64,000 nucleotides of DNA from Pseudomonadota bacterium (lineage in GTDB: Bacteria; Desulfobacterota; Desulfovibrionia; Desulfovibrionales; Desulfovibrionaceae): the NCBI GenBank assembly GCA_018822105.1, contig JAHJLB010000051.1, forward strand, positions 1 to 64,000, given 5' to 3'. Positions 19,681-28,267 of the stretch are shown piece after piece. A model generated the notes under the pieces. It had not been told where the DNA came from. It made no database searches and saw only the letters and a list, made by a program, of their open reading frames with translations. How positions within the stretch are numbered: position 1 is the stretch's first letter; each line of letters begins with the position of its first letter. The position numbers and the translations under genes are program-made.

Positions 19681-20955
19681 ATGAGCGAACTCAAGAAGAT
19701 GTACACCACCCTCCTGCGCGACCATTTCCCGGACGACCTGCGCATCCAGATCGGCAGCCAGGAGCTGGTCTACCGCAAGCGCACCTGGAACATCGGCGGC
19801 GAGGTGCGCGGCCTGCGCTACGGCGAGAACCCGGACCAGCCCGCGGCCCTGTACGAGCAGGTGGGCGGCGAACTCATCCTGGACGGCGTGGCCTTCCGCG
19901 GCCCCGGCCTGGGGCTCGTCTCCGCCCTCACCGAGGAACACATGCTCCAGGCGGGCAAGCACCCCGGCAAGACCAACCTGACCGACGTGGACAACGGCCT
20001 GAACATCCTCCAATACCTGGGCGCGCGGCCGGCCGCCGTGATCCTCAAGCACAACAATCCCTGCGGCGCGGCCTGGACGGACCTGGGCGTGGCCGAGGCC
20101 GTTTCCCGCGCCTTCTGGGCCGACCGCATCGCCGCCTTCGGCGGGGCCGTGGTGGTCAACCGCCCGCTGACCAGGGAGGCCGCGGAGCTCATCAACTCCT
20201 TCTATTTCGAGGTGGTGGCCGCGCCTGAATTCGAGCCCGGCGTGGTGGACATCCTCAAGGCCAGAAAGAACCTGCGCATCCTCAAGATCCCCGGCATCGC
20301 GCGCCTGGACGAGCTGGCCCGCTCGCCTTTTCTGGACATCAAGGCCCTGTTCGACGGCGGCCTGGTGCTCCAGTCCTCGTTCCAGAGCCGCATCCGCGAG
20401 GCCGCCGACTTCCTGCCCGCCACGGCGGAAAAGGACGGGGTGACCTACAGCGCGCGCAAGCCCACGCCAAAGGAGATGCAGGACCTCATCTTCGCCTGGT
20501 CCATCGAGGCCGGAGTCAGCTCCAACTCGGTCATCTTCGTGCGCGACGGTGCCACCACGGCCATCGGCACCGGCGAACAGGACCGAGTGGGCTGCGTGGA
20601 CCTGACCATCGCCAAGGCGCTGACCAAATACGCCGACCTGCTCTCCTTCAAGGAACAGAACCTGTCCATTTTCGAGCTCATGCTGGCCGCGCGCGTTGAC
20701 CCGGCCCGCGCCGAGCAGCTGGCGGGCATCCGCCGCCGCGCGGAGGAGGCCAAAGGCGGCCTGCCCGGCTCGGTCCTGGTGTCCGACGGCTTCTTCCCCT
20801 TCCGCGACGGGGTGGACCTCTGCCTGGCCCAGGGCGTCACGGCCATCGCCCAGCCCGGCGGCTCCATGCGCGACTTCGAAGTCATCCGCGCGGTGAACGA
20901 GGCCAGCCCGCAGGTGGCCATGGTCTTCACCGGCCAGCGGTCCTTCAAGCACTGA
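19681..20955 (+). CDS. purH: AICAR transformylase domain protein (PurH C-terminal domain only)
   Basis: This is the folate-dependent domain that formylates AICAR in purine synthesis. RYGENPDQPAALYE near residue 50 and KHNNPCGAA hold the conserved Lys and His of the transformylase. At 424 residues it lacks the N-terminal MGS-like IMP cyclohydrolase domain of normal bifunctional PurH (about 530 residues), so ring closure must come from another protein. The ATG at 19681 has AAGGA 7 bases upstream; 26 codons further upstream are open but unsupported. The RNB nuclease gene starts 20 bases downstream and is probably co-transcribed. Confidence 0.9.
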   Translation: MSELKKMYTTLLRDHFPDDLRIQIGSQELVYRKRTWNIGGEVRGLRYGENPDQPAALYEQVGGELILDGVAFRGPGLGLVSALTEEHMLQAGKHPGKTNLTDVDNGLNILQYLGARPAAVILKHNNPCGAAWTDLGVAEAVSRAFWADRIAAFGGAVVVNRPLTREAAELINSFYFEVVAAPEFEPGVVDILKARKNLRILKIPGIARLDELARSPFLDIKALFDGGLVLQSSFQSRIREAADFLPATAEKDGVTYSARKPTPKEMQDLIFAWSIEAGVSSNSVIFVRDGATTAIGTGEQDRVGCVDLTIAKALTKYADLLSFKEQNLSIFELMLAARVDPARAEQLAGIRRRAEEAKGGLPGSVLVSDGFFPFRDGVDLCLAQGVTAIAQPGGSMRDFEVIRAVNEASPQVAMVFTGQRSFKH

Positions 20956-20975
20956 TGGGCGAGCACTAGGCCCCC

Positions 20976-23135
20976 ATGACGAAAACCCCCAAGCTCTCCG
21001 GCTTCCCCAGGCCGGGCTCTGTGGTCGAATTCCTGCAGGACAACGAGGCGCACATCGCCTGGGTTTTGGAGGATACCTCGGACCGCTTGCGCCTGCTCAC
21101 GCGCACCCGCCGCGAGGTCAAGCTCTCGGCCTCGCGCCTGCTGCCCTGGACCGGGCCGGACTATCCGCCCGGCGCCACCCGCGAGGAGATCAGCCACCGC
21201 CTGGAGGCCCTGGAGGCCCGGCGGCGCGAGATCATGTCCGAGGTGAACGCCCTGGAGCTCTGGGACATGGCCCAGGGCGAGGTGGACCGCGCGCCGGCGG
21301 AATGGTTCGCCTCCCTGCTCTGGCAAGACCCGGGCAGCAACGAGCTGGCGGCCCTGGGCCGCGCCCTCATCGCCGCCAAGACGCACTTCAAGTTCCATCC
21401 GCCGGACTTTGAGATCCACCCGGCGGACCTGGTGGAGGCCAAGCTGTCCAAGGGCCGCGAGGAGAAGGAGCGCGAGGGCGTGGTGCGCGGCGGGCACCAG
21501 CTTTTCACCGCCCTGTGGGGCCGCATCAAGTCCGGGCAGCCGCCCCTGTCGGCCGGCGGGACCGCCCTTGCCGAGTCCCAGAATCTGGACCCGGAAGTGG
21601 CCGGACGCCTGCGCGAAGTGCTGCTGGCCCAGGTGGCCGGACGGACCACGGGCAGCTCCGGCGGCGGCGCGGAGTACGACGCCCTGAACAAGTTCTGGGA
21701 GACCCTGAAGAAGGCCCTGCCGGACGTGCCGCACCTGGCCCTGCAGCTGGCCCAGGCCTGGGGCGTGCTGCCGCCGCACTACAACTACCAGATCGACGTG
21801 GCCGGTTACGCCTGGGGCGACCAGTGGTCCGAGGCCTTCGCCGGAGAGATCGCGGCCCAGCAGGAGCGGTTCGCGGACCTTGCCCGCTCCGCCGAGACCG
21901 ACGCGGGGCTGGACCCGACGCCCTATGTGAGCATCGACGCGGCCACCACGCGCGACATCGACGACGCCTTCTTCGTGCGCGAGGCCGAACTTCCGGACGG
22001 GAGCACCGGCTATCTCGCCGCCATCGCACTGGCCCGGCCCACGCTGGCCTGGGACTTCGGCGCCCCGCTGGACCGCGAGGTCATGCACCGCGTCACCAGC
22101 CTGTACCTGCCCGAGGGCTCCGGCCACATGCTGCCCGAGGCCCTGGGCACCGGCCAGTTCAGCCTGACCCAGGGGCTGGCCAAGCCTGCGCTCGTGGCCG
22201 AATTCCTTCTCGACGCCCAGGGCGAGGTGCTCGACACAACGCCCCGCCTGGCCTGGATCACCGTGTCCCGCAACATCACCTACCCGGACGCCCAGGCGGC
22301 CCTGGACGCGGGCCCCAAGGATCCTGCGGGCGACGCGCAGCTCGACCTGGCCCTGCGCCTGGCGCGCACCCTCTTCAAGCGCCGGCTGGCGCACGGGGCC
22401 GTGGTCATCGAAAAGCCCGAACCCAGCGTGGAGCTGGAGGGCTCCGGGGCGGACACGCGCGTCAGCATGCAGCTCCGGCAGCCAAGCCCGGACGCGGAGC
22501 TGCTCGTCAGCGAGTTCATGATCCTGGCCAACTGCGGCCTGGCGCGCTGGGCGCGCGACGCGGGCGTTGCGCTGCTCCACCGCACCCAGGACATCGCCCT
22601 GCCCACCGACGCCCAGGGCGTTTTCAGCGACCCGGTGGACATCTTCCGCGTGGTCAAGCTCCTGGCCTCGCCGGCCCTGGAATGCACCCCGCGCCGGCAC
22701 GCCGCCCTGGCCTGCGAGGCATACGCCACGCTCACCTCGCCCATCCGCCGCTATGTCGACTTCCTGAACATGGCGCAGATGCAGTCCCACCTCGCCGCGG
22801 GCCAGCCGCGTCTTGACCGCGCCGGGCTGGAGGCGCTCATCCCGGCCCTCTCGGCGCGCATCCAGGAAGTGGGCCAGATCCAGCGCTTCCGGCCACGCTA
22901 CTGGAAGCTGGCCTACCTGGCCCAGAACCGCAGGGAGCCTTTCCCGGCCGTGGTGGTGGACGATGGCGGGCCCTACCCCACCCTGTCCCTGCCGGACGTG
23001 CAGCTCACCGTGCGCCTGCCGCGCAACATGCTGGGCGACAAGGTGTATCCCGGAATGCCGGTGGAGGTCGTCTTCGGCCGCATCGACCCGCTGACCAACG
23101 AGCTCAAGGTGCTGGAGGCGCGGGAGGCCGAATAG
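20976..23135 (+). CDS. RNB-domain exoribonuclease (RNase II/R family)
   Basis: The 719-residue protein is a 3-prime to 5-prime hydrolytic exoribonuclease. The RNB catalytic centre is seen as SIDAATTRDIDDAFF at about residues 319-333, with the metal-binding aspartates, and the family segment TSPIRRYVDFLNM near 588 follows. An N-terminal OB-like part and a long charged helical segment (about 70-190) precede it. I do not see a clear C-terminal S1 basic tail as in RNase R, so naming it rnr or rnb is not justified. There is no strong ribosome site before the ATG; coupling to the upstream gene, which stops 20 bases earlier, is likely. Confidence 0.88.
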   Translation: MTKTPKLSGFPRPGSVVEFLQDNEAHIAWVLEDTSDRLRLLTRTRREVKLSASRLLPWTGPDYPPGATREEISHRLEALEARRREIMSEVNALELWDMAQGEVDRAPAEWFASLLWQDPGSNELAALGRALIAAKTHFKFHPPDFEIHPADLVEAKLSKGREEKEREGVVRGGHQLFTALWGRIKSGQPPLSAGGTALAESQNLDPEVAGRLREVLLAQVAGRTTGSSGGGAEYDALNKFWETLKKALPDVPHLALQLAQAWGVLPPHYNYQIDVAGYAWGDQWSEAFAGEIAAQQERFADLARSAETDAGLDPTPYVSIDAATTRDIDDAFFVREAELPDGSTGYLAAIALARPTLAWDFGAPLDREVMHRVTSLYLPEGSGHMLPEALGTGQFSLTQGLAKPALVAEFLLDAQGEVLDTTPRLAWITVSRNITYPDAQAALDAGPKDPAGDAQLDLALRLARTLFKRRLAHGAVVIEKPEPSVELEGSGADTRVSMQLRQPSPDAELLVSEFMILANCGLARWARDAGVALLHRTQDIALPTDAQGVFSDPVDIFRVVKLLASPALECTPRRHAALACEAYATLTSPIRRYVDFLNMAQMQSHLAAGQPRLDRAGLEALIPALSARIQEVGQIQRFRPRYWKLAYLAQNRREPFPAVVVDDGGPYPTLSLPDVQLTVRLPRNMLGDKVYPGMPVEVVFGRIDPLTNELKVLEAREAE

Positions 23136-23273
23136 CGCCCCGCGGCCAGGGCCGGGTGCCACAGCCCCGCGCCCCCTGTACAAACCTCCAGGATTCGGGC
23201 AGATTCTGCGGCAGCGAGCTGTTGCCGAGACGCGCGCCACGCGCAGCACCCCATGCCGATCCAGAGGTCCGCC

Positions 23274-24422
23274 ATGCACTACCTCACCCTGGTGGCCATA
23301 GCCAAGGACGAGACGCGCAACCTGCGCGAATGGCTGGTCTACCACACCCTTCTGGGCGTCGAAGCCTTCGTCATCTATGACAACGAGAGCGCGGTGCCCA
23401 TCCGCGAGACCCTTGCGCCCTTCCTGCGCGACGGGTTCCTCAAGGTGGTGGAGCTCCCCGGCCGGGACATGCAGGTCAAGGCATACAACCACGCCCTGCG
23501 CGAGTTCGGCCCGGACACGCGCTGGATGGGCTTCATCGACCTGGACGAGTTCATCGTGCCCCTGGCCACGGACGACCTGCGCCATTTCCTGACGGACTTT
23601 GAGGACCATGCGGGCCTGGTCGTCAACTGGGCGACCTACGGGTCGAGCGGGCACATGAAGCGGCCCCTCGGGCTGCAGATCGAGACCTACACGCAGCGGC
23701 TCCCCCTGTCCGATCCCGTGAACTTCCACATCAAGTCCCTCGTGAAGCCGGCAAGCACCCTGGGCGCCGTGAACGCGCACAGCTTCGCCTACCACCCGGG
23801 CTGCTGGGCCGTGAACCCGGACCGCATGCCCATCTCTTCGCCCTTCAGCCCTCCGTGCCACGACCGCATCCGCCTCAACCACTACTTCTACCGCTCGCGC
23901 GAGGAGTTCGAGGAGAAGATGCGCCGCGGCCGCGCAGACACCAACACACCCGACATGCTGCGCCGCATCGAGCAGTTCGATGCCCAGGAAAAGGCCGAGC
24001 ACGACCTGGACCTCTGTGCTCAGAAATATCTAGAGCGGCTCAAAACATTCTTGAGGGCCGATTCAGCGGACGAGGTCATGGCCTTTCCTCGCCGGTACGT
24101 CGCCCAGGACCAGCCGGGCTATCTGTCGGCCTTTGTGGACATGACCCGCCAGGGCGACATGGCCAGGGCGGATCTGATCCTGCGCGAGGCCCTCACGCGC
24201 TTCCCCGACGACCCGGTGCTCATCGCCGTGCGCGCCAGCTCGCTGCGCCTCACGGGGGACACCGCCCTGGCGCGCACCGAGCTGCACCGCTCCCTGTCCA
24301 TCCGGCCCACGGCCCAGGCCTTGACCGAGCTGACGGCCCTGCACAAGGCCCTGGGCGAACACGCGCTGACGGCAAAACTCCAGACCTTCCTGGACTTTCT
24401 GGTGGGCACCGGGTGCGGGTAG
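23274..24422 (+). CDS. GT92-like glycosyltransferase
   Basis: The 382-residue protein begins with LTLVAIAKDETRNLREWLVYH, the typical opening of GT-A family-92-like transferases, where it binds the nucleotide sugar. It holds the metal-binding FIDLDEF (DxD-type) about 85 residues in, and HPGCW and HDRIRLNHYFYRS further on. The C-terminal third (after about 290) looks like helical repeats (ARADLILREALTRFPDDP), perhaps TPR-like. The ATG at 23274 has AGAGG 6 bases before it; an upstream in-frame ATG at 23253 does not. No signal peptide is present. Sugar and acceptor are unknown; surface polysaccharide is a guess. Confidence 0.8.
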   Translation: MHYLTLVAIAKDETRNLREWLVYHTLLGVEAFVIYDNESAVPIRETLAPFLRDGFLKVVELPGRDMQVKAYNHALREFGPDTRWMGFIDLDEFIVPLATDDLRHFLTDFEDHAGLVVNWATYGSSGHMKRPLGLQIETYTQRLPLSDPVNFHIKSLVKPASTLGAVNAHSFAYHPGCWAVNPDRMPISSPFSPPCHDRIRLNHYFYRSREEFEEKMRRGRADTNTPDMLRRIEQFDAQEKAEHDLDLCAQKYLERLKTFLRADSADEVMAFPRRYVAQDQPGYLSAFVDMTRQGDMARADLILREALTRFPDDPVLIAVRASSLRLTGDTALARTELHRSLSIRPTAQALTELTALHKALGEHALTAKLQTFLDFLVGTGCG

Positions 24423-24884
24423 AAGCGCGCACGCGGCAGACGCGGACAGCATAAGGCCAAAGCCCCAAGCGAAGCACCGGCCGATTTGCTCCCCGCCCCC
24501 GCGAGACGATCCGGCGCGAGAAGGACGCCTCCGCCACTGCGCGCCCGGTGTGTCCCACCGCGCCCATCCAGTTCATCGGGCCTTCAAAGGCGTCCAGAGG
24601 CGAACAGCGGTAAGGGTGCGAAGAGCCGACCGGACAGGCGCCAGCGCAGGCAAAACGGCCGGAGCCCTGCCTGCGGCCGCATCACCCCTGCCTGCTCCGA
24701 CCCCTCTCGCCCCGGCATTTCAAAACCCTGTCAAGCTTTTTCCACCTGCCTTTTCCCGGCCAATTTTGGCCGATTTCGTCCCTTCTTTGCCGTTTTCAAC
24801 GTGCGCCCGAAAACCCATGGTATGCTCTCCGGCAATTCCCGGCCAACGCCGGGCAACCCAAACCCTCACAAGGAGAGGGGCGCC
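24423..24884. other. Gene-free stretch before the accessory patch
   Basis: This stretch of 462 bases has no convincing gene; the long overlapping frames look spurious. The right half becomes more AT-rich. Small hairpins are seen at 24757-24772 (cggcc/ggccg) and 24838-24853 (cccggc/gccggg). An extended -10 box (TGGTATGCT at 24828-24836) lies about 50 bases before the ATG at 24885 but has no clear -35 partner. It may carry the promoter of the following genes. Confidence 0.45.
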
Positions 24885-25394
24885 ATGCGCAACAATCGGG
24901 ATCAGCATATCGGAGACGACCAGCTCATCCACGGCCTGCCAAAGCACATGGAGGCCGTTGCGGGAGCAGAATAAAACGCGTATTGGGAAATCGTTCCCAA
25001 CGAGAACGCCTGCTTCGCCTGCCGCATGATGTCTGGGAGACGGTTTGATGAAAAGCCCAGCCCGGTTCATCCCAACTGCACCTGCGAGATCAGGCGGGTG
25101 GTCCAGAAAATTGTAAAAATCGATCAGATTCTACAAGGTTTTGAAGACAGACGAACGGAGAGATTCGGTGCAGGACAAATAATCATCCTCAGAATCACCA
25201 ACCTCGGACCATTCATTGCTGGCGTGAGGGTATTGCTTGACCAGATGGAATGGCACACAACGCCACACCTCCACCCAGGAGGGAGTCATGTGTTTCACTT
25301 CTCCAAATTCGGAGAACCGCCTGTCACCTGGGAAATCTCCCTTATCAAGCTTGGCGGCGACAACTCAAGCTTTCTGTATTCCATCCGGGGGTGA
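24885..25394 (+). pseudogene. Gene interrupted by an in-frame TAA; HPNC-motif protein
   Basis: An ATG at 24885, behind a good AAGGAGAGG ribosome site, opens a 29-residue peptide (ending HMEAVAGAE) that stops at TAA 24972-24974. The same frame continues without a break for 139 codons to 25394. The first part after the stop reads YWEIVPNENACFACRMM and then PVHPNCTCEI, a CxxC plus HPNCxC cysteine/His cluster like the metal-binding tail of phage head-morphogenesis (Mu F-like) proteins. A beta-rich segment follows (GQIIILRITNLGPF, HTTPHLHPGGS). The continued frame and absence of a ribosome site before the next ATG (25026) point to one 169-residue gene cut by a nonsense mutation. A sequencing error or readthrough would be the alternatives. 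GC here falls to about 45% (27 of 60 in 25141-25200). Confidence 0.7.
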
Positions 25395-25400
25395 CAAGAA

Positions 25401-25844
25401 GTGAAAGCGATCCTGTTGTTCATGTTGCTCCTGATACCCTCTGCTGCCTTCTCCCAAGCCATCTATGATGTTTCCTGCAAAAACATCGCACGTATGGCTA
25501 TTTATCGTCTAAAGGCCACTGATTGGATGCTCAAATCCTACGGTGGCTACTATTATCTGCTAGCTCTCGACCTGAAACCGGATGCGGCCAAGACATTCGG
25601 GAAGCTGCTTAAGGCAACACCGACAATACTTCTGCGTTACAACGAGGTAAGCACTCAAGCCAAGAACCTCATCATCACGGCCAACGGAGGACCTTTACGG
25701 AGCGACATCCCGACAATGACTGGATTAGAAGAACAGGGAATGCTCATCCCCATCTTCCTTAAAGAGGACGCCTTCGACACCGCGCGCTCGGTGTGTCCGG
25801 CGCTGGTTCCTGCAACGGTAATCGCCGACGGGCAGCGGGAGTAG
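25401..25844 (+). CDS. Secreted protein of unknown function, paralog 1 (low GC)
   Basis: The 147-residue protein starts at a GTG, 6 bases after the previous stop, with a clear signal peptide (LLFMLLLIPSAAFSQA, cleavage about residue 19). The mature part has two cysteines, in YDVSC and SVCP, that are conserved in the next gene and may form a disulfide. The middle (LDLKPDAAKTFGKLL, IITANGGPLRSDIP, FLKEDAFDTA) vaguely resembles the SecD P1-head fold, but I would not claim homology. GC is much lower than the surroundings (26 of 60 in 25501-25560), suggesting recent acquisition. It is probably co-transcribed with its neighbours on both sides. Confidence 0.7.
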   Translation: MKAILLFMLLLIPSAAFSQAIYDVSCKNIARMAIYRLKATDWMLKSYGGYYYLLALDLKPDAAKTFGKLLKATPTILLRYNEVSTQAKNLIITANGGPLRSDIPTMTGLEEQGMLIPIFLKEDAFDTARSVCPALVPATVIADGQRE

Positions 25845-25851
25845 CCGCCCC

Positions 25852-26316
25852 ATGAAGTCACTCTGTTTCCTCCTCTTGCTGCTGCTCCCATCGACGGCGT
25901 TCTCCCAGCCGACCTACGACCTCTCCTGCGCAAACGTGGCGGCGGTCCACATCGTGCGGCTCAGCGAGAATGAACTCCCTGGCGTGCACACGCCTGCGGG
26001 CCATGTCTTTGCCGTGCTCTTCACCCTCAAGCCCGCCGCAGCCGAGCATTTCAAGCCCATCCTCGACGAGTCGCGCAAGCTCACGCCCCGTCCCGACGCG
26101 CCGGGAGAATTCACCCACCGCAGGATCGCCGTCACCACGGGCGGACAGCCCTTGCGCTCCGACACCCCGAAAATCGAAGCCCACTCGGTGAAGACGGTGA
26201 ACACGTATCTCTTCCGAGAGGAGGACGCTCTCGCAACGGCGCACCTAGTTTGCCCCACGGCGCCGGTGCGACTGTTCATTCCCCCCGAGCCCGCCCACCC
26301 CGCGCAGGCGCGCTGA
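25852..26316 (+). CDS. Secreted protein of unknown function, paralog 2 (host-like GC)
   Basis: The 154-residue protein is a paralog of the one just upstream. It shares a signal peptide ending PSTAFSQ, then YDLSC, a FTLKPAAAEHF segment, GGQPLRSDTP, EEDALATAHLVCP, and the same two-cysteine spacing. It ends in a Pro-rich tail (PPEPAHPAQAR). The ATG is 7 bases after the previous stop, with GGGAG about 10 bases upstream. Unlike its partner, its GC is like the host chromosome. No family name can be given; a periplasmic or secreted location is inferred from the signal peptide. Confidence 0.7.
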   Translation: MKSLCFLLLLLLPSTAFSQPTYDLSCANVAAVHIVRLSENELPGVHTPAGHVFAVLFTLKPAAAEHFKPILDESRKLTPRPDAPGEFTHRRIAVTTGGQPLRSDTPKIEAHSVKTVNTYLFREEDALATAHLVCPTAPVRLFIPPEPAHPAQAR

Positions 26317-26327
26317 TCCGCAACAAA

Positions 26328-26359
26328 AAGGCCGGAGCCCCCTGCGGAGCCCCGGCCTT
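26328..26359 (-). terminator. Terminator of the aldehyde oxidoreductase gene
   Basis: Arms aaggccgg (26328-26335) and ccggcctt (26352-26359) pair perfectly around a GC-rich loop. On the minus strand the stem is followed by TTTTTGTTG, a good U tract, 22 bases past the stop codon. Confidence 0.8.
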
Positions 26360-26380
26360 GGTCATCTCGTCCGTTTTAGC

Positions 26381-28114
26381 CTAGCCGACCTTGGCGGCCT
26401 GCATCTCCTCGGCGGTGAAGTCCCACACGGTGCCGTGGGGCGGCAGCTTCTCGTTGCGGAAGAAGTCCGGCAGCTGGTCGTGCTCCACGCCGAACCCGGC
26501 GGCCTTGTTGAAGGCGATCTCGTCCTTCAGGCAGGCAACGCCCAGTGCCACCACGTCGTCCACGGTGTAGGGCTTGCCCGTGAGGGCGGCCACCAGGTCC
26601 GCGATGCAGGGCACGCCGTCGGCGTTGTCCAGCACGGCGAAGGCCACGAACAGGCACAGGCCCAGGCCGTCCACGGCCGCCGTGGCCACCTGCAGATTCT
26701 TGCTGATCTCGATCTGCCCGGCCTTGCCCTGGGGGGCCACGTCGCCGCCGACCTTGAGGATGTTCTGGCACACGGCGTAGCCCGCGGTGTGGTCCGCGCC
26801 CTGGGTGGTGGTGCAGTAGGTCACGCCCACGCCCTTGACGCTGCGCGGGTCGTAGGCCGGCAGGGCCTGGTTCTTGACCACGGGCACGCGGTCCACGCCA
26901 AAGGCCTGGGCCGTGAAGCCCGTGCCGTTGCCGATGATGCGGCCCAGGGCGTCGTTCTTGTCGCCCACGCGCCGCAGGAGCGTCACAGCGGCCTTGCCGT
27001 CGCCCCAGGCCACCAGGCCCGCCTCCATGGCCATGGCCAGGGTGTTGCCCAGCTCGATGGTGTCCATGCCCATGTCGTCGCAGGTGCGGTCGAGCATGGC
27101 GATATCGTCCAGGTCCTTGATCAGCGTGTTGGCGCCAAAGGCCCAGACGGTCTCGTACTCGAACCCGGAGGTCAGATACTTGCCGGCCTTGTCCACGTAC
27201 TCCTGGGAGCACTGGATGATGCAGCCGGTATGGCAGCCGTGCTTGGTCTTGCCGCCGCGCTTGGTGATGGTCTCGGCAATGGCCTCGCCGGAGATGGCGG
27301 CGGCATGCTCGAAGCGGCCGTCGCGGAAGTTCTTGGTGGGGAAGGCCCCGGCCTCGTTGATGATGTTCACCAGGATGGCCGTGCCGAAGCCCGGCAGACC
27401 CTGGCCGGTGACCGGGTGGCCCTTGAGGATCTCCACCCAGCGCTTGCCCGCGGCCTTGAACTTCTCGGCGTCCACGGCAGGGACCATGCCGCAGCCCGCG
27501 TCGTCGAGGACGATGGCCTTGACCTTCTTGGAGCCCATGACCGCGCCCAGGCCGCCGCGCCCGGCCGCGCGCGAGGGCCGGCCCTCGGGGTCGGAGAACT
27601 GCACCGAGGCGGCCATGCGGCAGGTCTCGCCGGCCGGGCCGATGAGCATGGTGCCGGTCTTGGGCCCGTACTTGGCCAGAATCTTGTCCATGCTGGCGTA
27701 AGTGCCAAGGCCTTCCAGCTCGCTTGCGGCCTCGAAGCTCACGCCGTCCTTGGTGATGATGATGTTGGTGAAGCCGGCGCCCTCCTCGGGCTTGTCCTCC
27801 AGCACGATGGCCAGGATGCCAAGCTTGGCGAGCTTCTGGGCGAACTGGCCGCCGGAGTTGCTCTCCTTGATGGTGCCGGTCAAGGGCGACTTGGCGCCCA
27901 GGGAGATGCGGCCGGAGTTGGCCACGATGGTGCCCGTGAGGATGCCCGCCGCGGCGACCAGCTTGTTGGCGGCGGACAGCGCGTGGGCCGTGGCCGGAAC
28001 CTCGTCCAGCACGATGCGCGAGGTCAGGGCGCGGCCGCCCAGGCCGAGGTACTTGCCAAGCTCCTCGAAGCGGAATTCCTTGGTGCGGGTATTGATGCGC
28101 AGCAGCTTCGACAT
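26381..28114 (-). CDS. aor: Aldehyde:ferredoxin oxidoreductase (tungsten-pterin)
   Basis: AOR-family enzymes oxidise aldehydes to acids (or reverse) with ferredoxin, using a tungsten-bispterin cofactor and a [4Fe-4S] cluster. The 577-residue length fits. The N-terminal domain (YLGLGGRALTSRI) and SGRISLGAKSPLTGTI are typical. The cluster ligands are seen in HGCHTGCIIQC around residue 280 and a final Cys (GVACLKDE) near 530. AGRGGLGAVMGSKKVKAI is the pterin-binding stretch. The start at 28114 has AAGGAG 7 bases upstream. It has its own promoter (28179-28206), an upstream palindrome and a strong terminator, and is divergent from an unknown gene and cysQ. Confidence 0.93.
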   Translation of the reverse strand: MSKLLRINTRTKEFRFEELGKYLGLGGRALTSRIVLDEVPATAHALSAANKLVAAAGILTGTIVANSGRISLGAKSPLTGTIKESNSGGQFAQKLAKLGILAIVLEDKPEEGAGFTNIIITKDGVSFEAASELEGLGTYASMDKILAKYGPKTGTMLIGPAGETCRMAASVQFSDPEGRPSRAAGRGGLGAVMGSKKVKAIVLDDAGCGMVPAVDAEKFKAAGKRWVEILKGHPVTGQGLPGFGTAILVNIINEAGAFPTKNFRDGRFEHAAAISGEAIAETITKRGGKTKHGCHTGCIIQCSQEYVDKAGKYLTSGFEYETVWAFGANTLIKDLDDIAMLDRTCDDMGMDTIELGNTLAMAMEAGLVAWGDGKAAVTLLRRVGDKNDALGRIIGNGTGFTAQAFGVDRVPVVKNQALPAYDPRSVKGVGVTYCTTTQGADHTAGYAVCQNILKVGGDVAPQGKAGQIEISKNLQVATAAVDGLGLCLFVAFAVLDNADGVPCIADLVAALTGKPYTVDDVVALGVACLKDEIAFNKAAGFGVEHDQLPDFFRNEKLPPHGTVWDFTAEEMQAAKVG

Positions 28115-28178
28115 GGCGTTGCTCCTTGGTTTATGGTTGCGCAGGCACGCGGCCTGGACTATGCATGGACCTTGGTCA

Positions 28179-28206
28179 AGAATACGTACGCGAGGCAAAA
28201 AGTCAA
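28179..28206 (-). promoter_or_regulatory. Promoter of the aldehyde oxidoreductase gene
   Basis: On the minus strand, TTGACT (28201-28206) and TATTCT (28179-28184) are separated by 16 bases. The leader to the ATG at 28114 is about 58 bases. The palindrome at 28221-28238 lies about 15 bases upstream of the -35 box, a position typical for an activator. Confidence 0.6.
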
Positions 28207-28220
28207 ATATATTTGGATTT

Positions 28221-28238
28221 TATGTCTATCTTGACATA
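28221..28238. promoter_or_regulatory. Operator-like palindrome between aor and the divergent gene
   Basis: TATGTC (28221-28226) and GACATA (28233-28238) form a perfect inverted repeat with a 6-base spacer. It sits between divergent genes, near -57 of the aor promoter. The factor is unknown. Crp/Fnr-family sites in these bacteria have a similar layout, but the bases differ from the known consensus sites I can recall. Confidence 0.45.
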
Positions 28239-28267
28239 TGCGCAGATCGACACAGGAGGGAGCCTTG

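Noticed and set aside
20445-24002. 1185-codon open frame on the minus strand
   Set aside because: Antisense to the RNB nuclease and GT92-like genes, which have clear motifs; composition is a typical high-GC shadow.
24972-24974. Recoded stop codon (selenocysteine) in the HPNC gene
   Set aside because: The stop is TAA, not TGA, and no pyrrolysine- or selenocysteine-type context is present.
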